NCBI GenBank assembly: GCA_034421295.1
Contig: DAOUKM010000013.1
Coordinates: 62,001 to 126,000 of the forward strand
Reading direction: 5' to 3'
Length of the DNA stretch: 64,000 nucleotides
Origin: CAUZIR01 sp034421295
GTDB lineage: Bacteria > Chloroflexota > Dehalococcoidia > Lucifugimonadales > UBA2962
A model generated the notes under the pieces. That model saw nothing but the letters and a program-made list of their open reading frames with translations, did not search any database and was not told where the DNA came from. A program made the position numbers and the translations under genes. Of the stretch, positions 62,903 to 64,000 are shown piece after piece (the stretch's first letter is position 1; each line of letters starts with the position of its first letter).

Positions 62903-64000
62903 ATGGAGATCATCGTATTGGCCATTATCGCCGGTGCCGTCGCTCTCGGGTTCGGCGGGATTCTCACCCTCAACCTGCTGCGACAGGATGAGGGCGACGA
63001 GACCGTCCGGTTCATCGGACGGGCCATCAGAGAGGGCGCGATGGCCTTCCTCTCACGCGAGTACACCTTCCTGTCCCTGTTCGTGGTGGCGATGTTCGTC
63101 ATCCTGCTCCTCTTCATCGACTACGACGTCATCGGCAAGCTCGACTGGGATCGCAGCGTGCCTTCGACGGCGATTTCCTACCTGGCAGGGGCGATCGGCT
63201 CGGCGATGGCCGGTTTCATCGGCATGAGCATCGCCGTCAGGGCAAACACGCGAACCACCGTCAAGGCTCAGCAGGGACTCAACCCGGCGCTCAGAATCGC
63301 GTTCAGCTCCGGGGCGGTGATGGGCATATCGGTGGTCGGCATAGGGTTGCTGGGCGTGACGATCCTCTTTTGGATCTTCAGGGACTTCAACATCGTCGCC
63401 GGCTTTGGCTTCGGCGCCTCCTCGATAGCGCTCTTTGCGAGGGTCGGCGGTGGGATTTACACCAAGGCGGCGGATGTAGGGGCGGACCTGGTTGGGAAGA
63501 TCGAGCAGGGAATACCCGAGGACGACCCGCGCAATCCGGCGACGATCGCCGACAACGTGGGTGATAACGTGGGCGACGTGGCCGGCATGGGTGCCGATCT
63601 GTTCGAGTCGTACGTGGGCTCAATCATTGCGACGATAGCCCTGGCCGCGGCCGGTGCGGCAGCGCTGGGCATGGCCGACATCTCGGACACCAAGGCCAAT
63701 TTCGACGCGGACCTGTTCATGCTCCCGCTCCTGGTCGCGACCTCGGGAATCTTCGCATCGATCATTGGTACCTTCCTGGTCCGCACCAAGGATGGAGCCT
63801 CCATGAGCAGCCTGCTGTGGTCCCTCAGGTACGGGATATTCGGTGCGGGAGCGCTGGTGCTGGTGGCAACAGGAGTGGCGGTCGGCGTCATGGACCTGAG
63901 CTTTAAGCTGTTCTGGGTGGTGGTCATCGGACTGTTGGCCGGGCAGATCATCGGGACCTCGTCCGAATATTTCACCTCGTACGAGTTCAAGCCCACCCGC
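62903..64000 (+). CDS. hppA: membrane-bound pyrophosphatase, 3' end outside the window
   Basis: This ion-pumping pyrophosphatase couples PPi hydrolysis to H+ or Na+ export. The visible 366 residues hold several transmembrane segments and the substrate-binding signature GIYTKAADVGADLVGKIE, followed by IPEDDPRNPATIADNVGDN with its metal-binding aspartates. ATG 62903 follows ttggaggtcgc. The residue that decides K+ dependence and ion type lies beyond the window or cannot be judged. The frame stays open to the last base. Confidence 0.95.
   Translation, partial: MEIIVLAIIAGAVALGFGGILTLNLLRQDEGDETVRFIGRAIREGAMAFLSREYTFLSLFVVAMFVILLLFIDYDVIGKLDWDRSVPSTAISYLAGAIGSAMAGFIGMSIAVRANTRTTVKAQQGLNPALRIAFSSGAVMGISVVGIGLLGVTILFWIFRDFNIVAGFGFGASSIALFARVGGGIYTKAADVGADLVGKIEQGIPEDDPRNPATIADNVGDNVGDVAGMGADLFESYVGSIIATIALAAAGAAALGMADISDTKANFDADLFMLPLLVATSGIFASIIGTFLVRTKDGASMSSLLWSLRYGIFGAGALVLVATGVAVGVMDLSFKLFWVVVIGLLAGQIIGTSSEYFTSYEFKPTR

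Overview
The window is a 64 kb piece of a moderately GC-rich bacterial chromosome (estimated by eye, not computed). Several features suggest a Chloroflexota bacterium, perhaps of the Dehalococcoidia/SAR202 type. These include an extracellular solute-binding lipoprotein with a long VEKVVEVE-type repeat, a bacterial translin, a DUF6391 protein, a MoeA fused to a binding-protein domain, LL-diaminopimelate aminotransferase, and a tungsten/molybdenum formate cluster. This placement is inference. No phage, insertion sequence or CRISPR array was seen.

Layout. 1-8.8 kb: housekeeping genes miaA (cut by the window edge), dapF, dapL-type aminotransferase and hflX, then a winged-helix plus TIR-like protein, an S41 processing peptidase, smpB, a tiny HTH protein and a DUF6391 protein. 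8.9-12.3 kb: a very GC-rich block with an intact tRNA-Arg(TCT), a tRNA-Arg(CCT) that lacks its T-arm, an amphi-Trp protein, a broken PHP gene, a kelch lipoprotein and a truncated class IV aminotransferase. 12.4-16.3 kb: an SDR, a PIG-L deacetylase and a sensor histidine kinase. 16.3-17.4 kb: AT-richer sequence without a recognisable gene.

17.4-21 kb holds the most striking item. A thioredoxin/NHL-repeat gene (17456..18934) is read through an in-frame TGA that falls exactly on the first cysteine of its CxxC redox motif (C-U-I-N-C). A SECIS-like hairpin follows the TGA, so this is a probable selenoprotein. A DUF255 thioredoxin-domain gene lies directly behind it.

21-30 kb: a glcD-glcE-glcF glycolate/lactate oxidase operon with an SDR, then aroC on the other strand, an MFS exporter and a Gfo/Idh oxidoreductase. 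30-44.5 kb is a one-carbon and molybdenum/tungsten cluster on one strand: fhs, moeA, moeA-PBP, mobA, a candidate Moco/Tuco riboswitch, moaD-like, an aldehyde ferredoxin oxidoreductase, NuoE-like and NuoF-like diaphorase subunits, a small membrane peptide, an NAD-type formate dehydrogenase catalytic subunit and an unknown acidic protein. Together they would make the pterin cofactor, oxidise or make formate with NAD(H), and tie formate to tetrahydrofolate.

44.5-49.6 kb (minus strand): an SDR, two paralogous zinc dehydrogenases with an HpcH/HpaI aldolase, and a carboxylesterase. 49.7-58.2 kb: an unknown protein, a phosphoesterase, tsaE-tsaB-ndk, rsfS, mnmA, a DinB protein, rnhB, a thiE with an N-terminal extension, and translin. 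58.2-64 kb: a CocE/NonD hydrolase and a lone family 5 solute-binding lipoprotein (minus strand), then a spacer with two copies of a perfect palindrome, a decayed winged-helix regulator, and a membrane pyrophosphatase cut by the window end.
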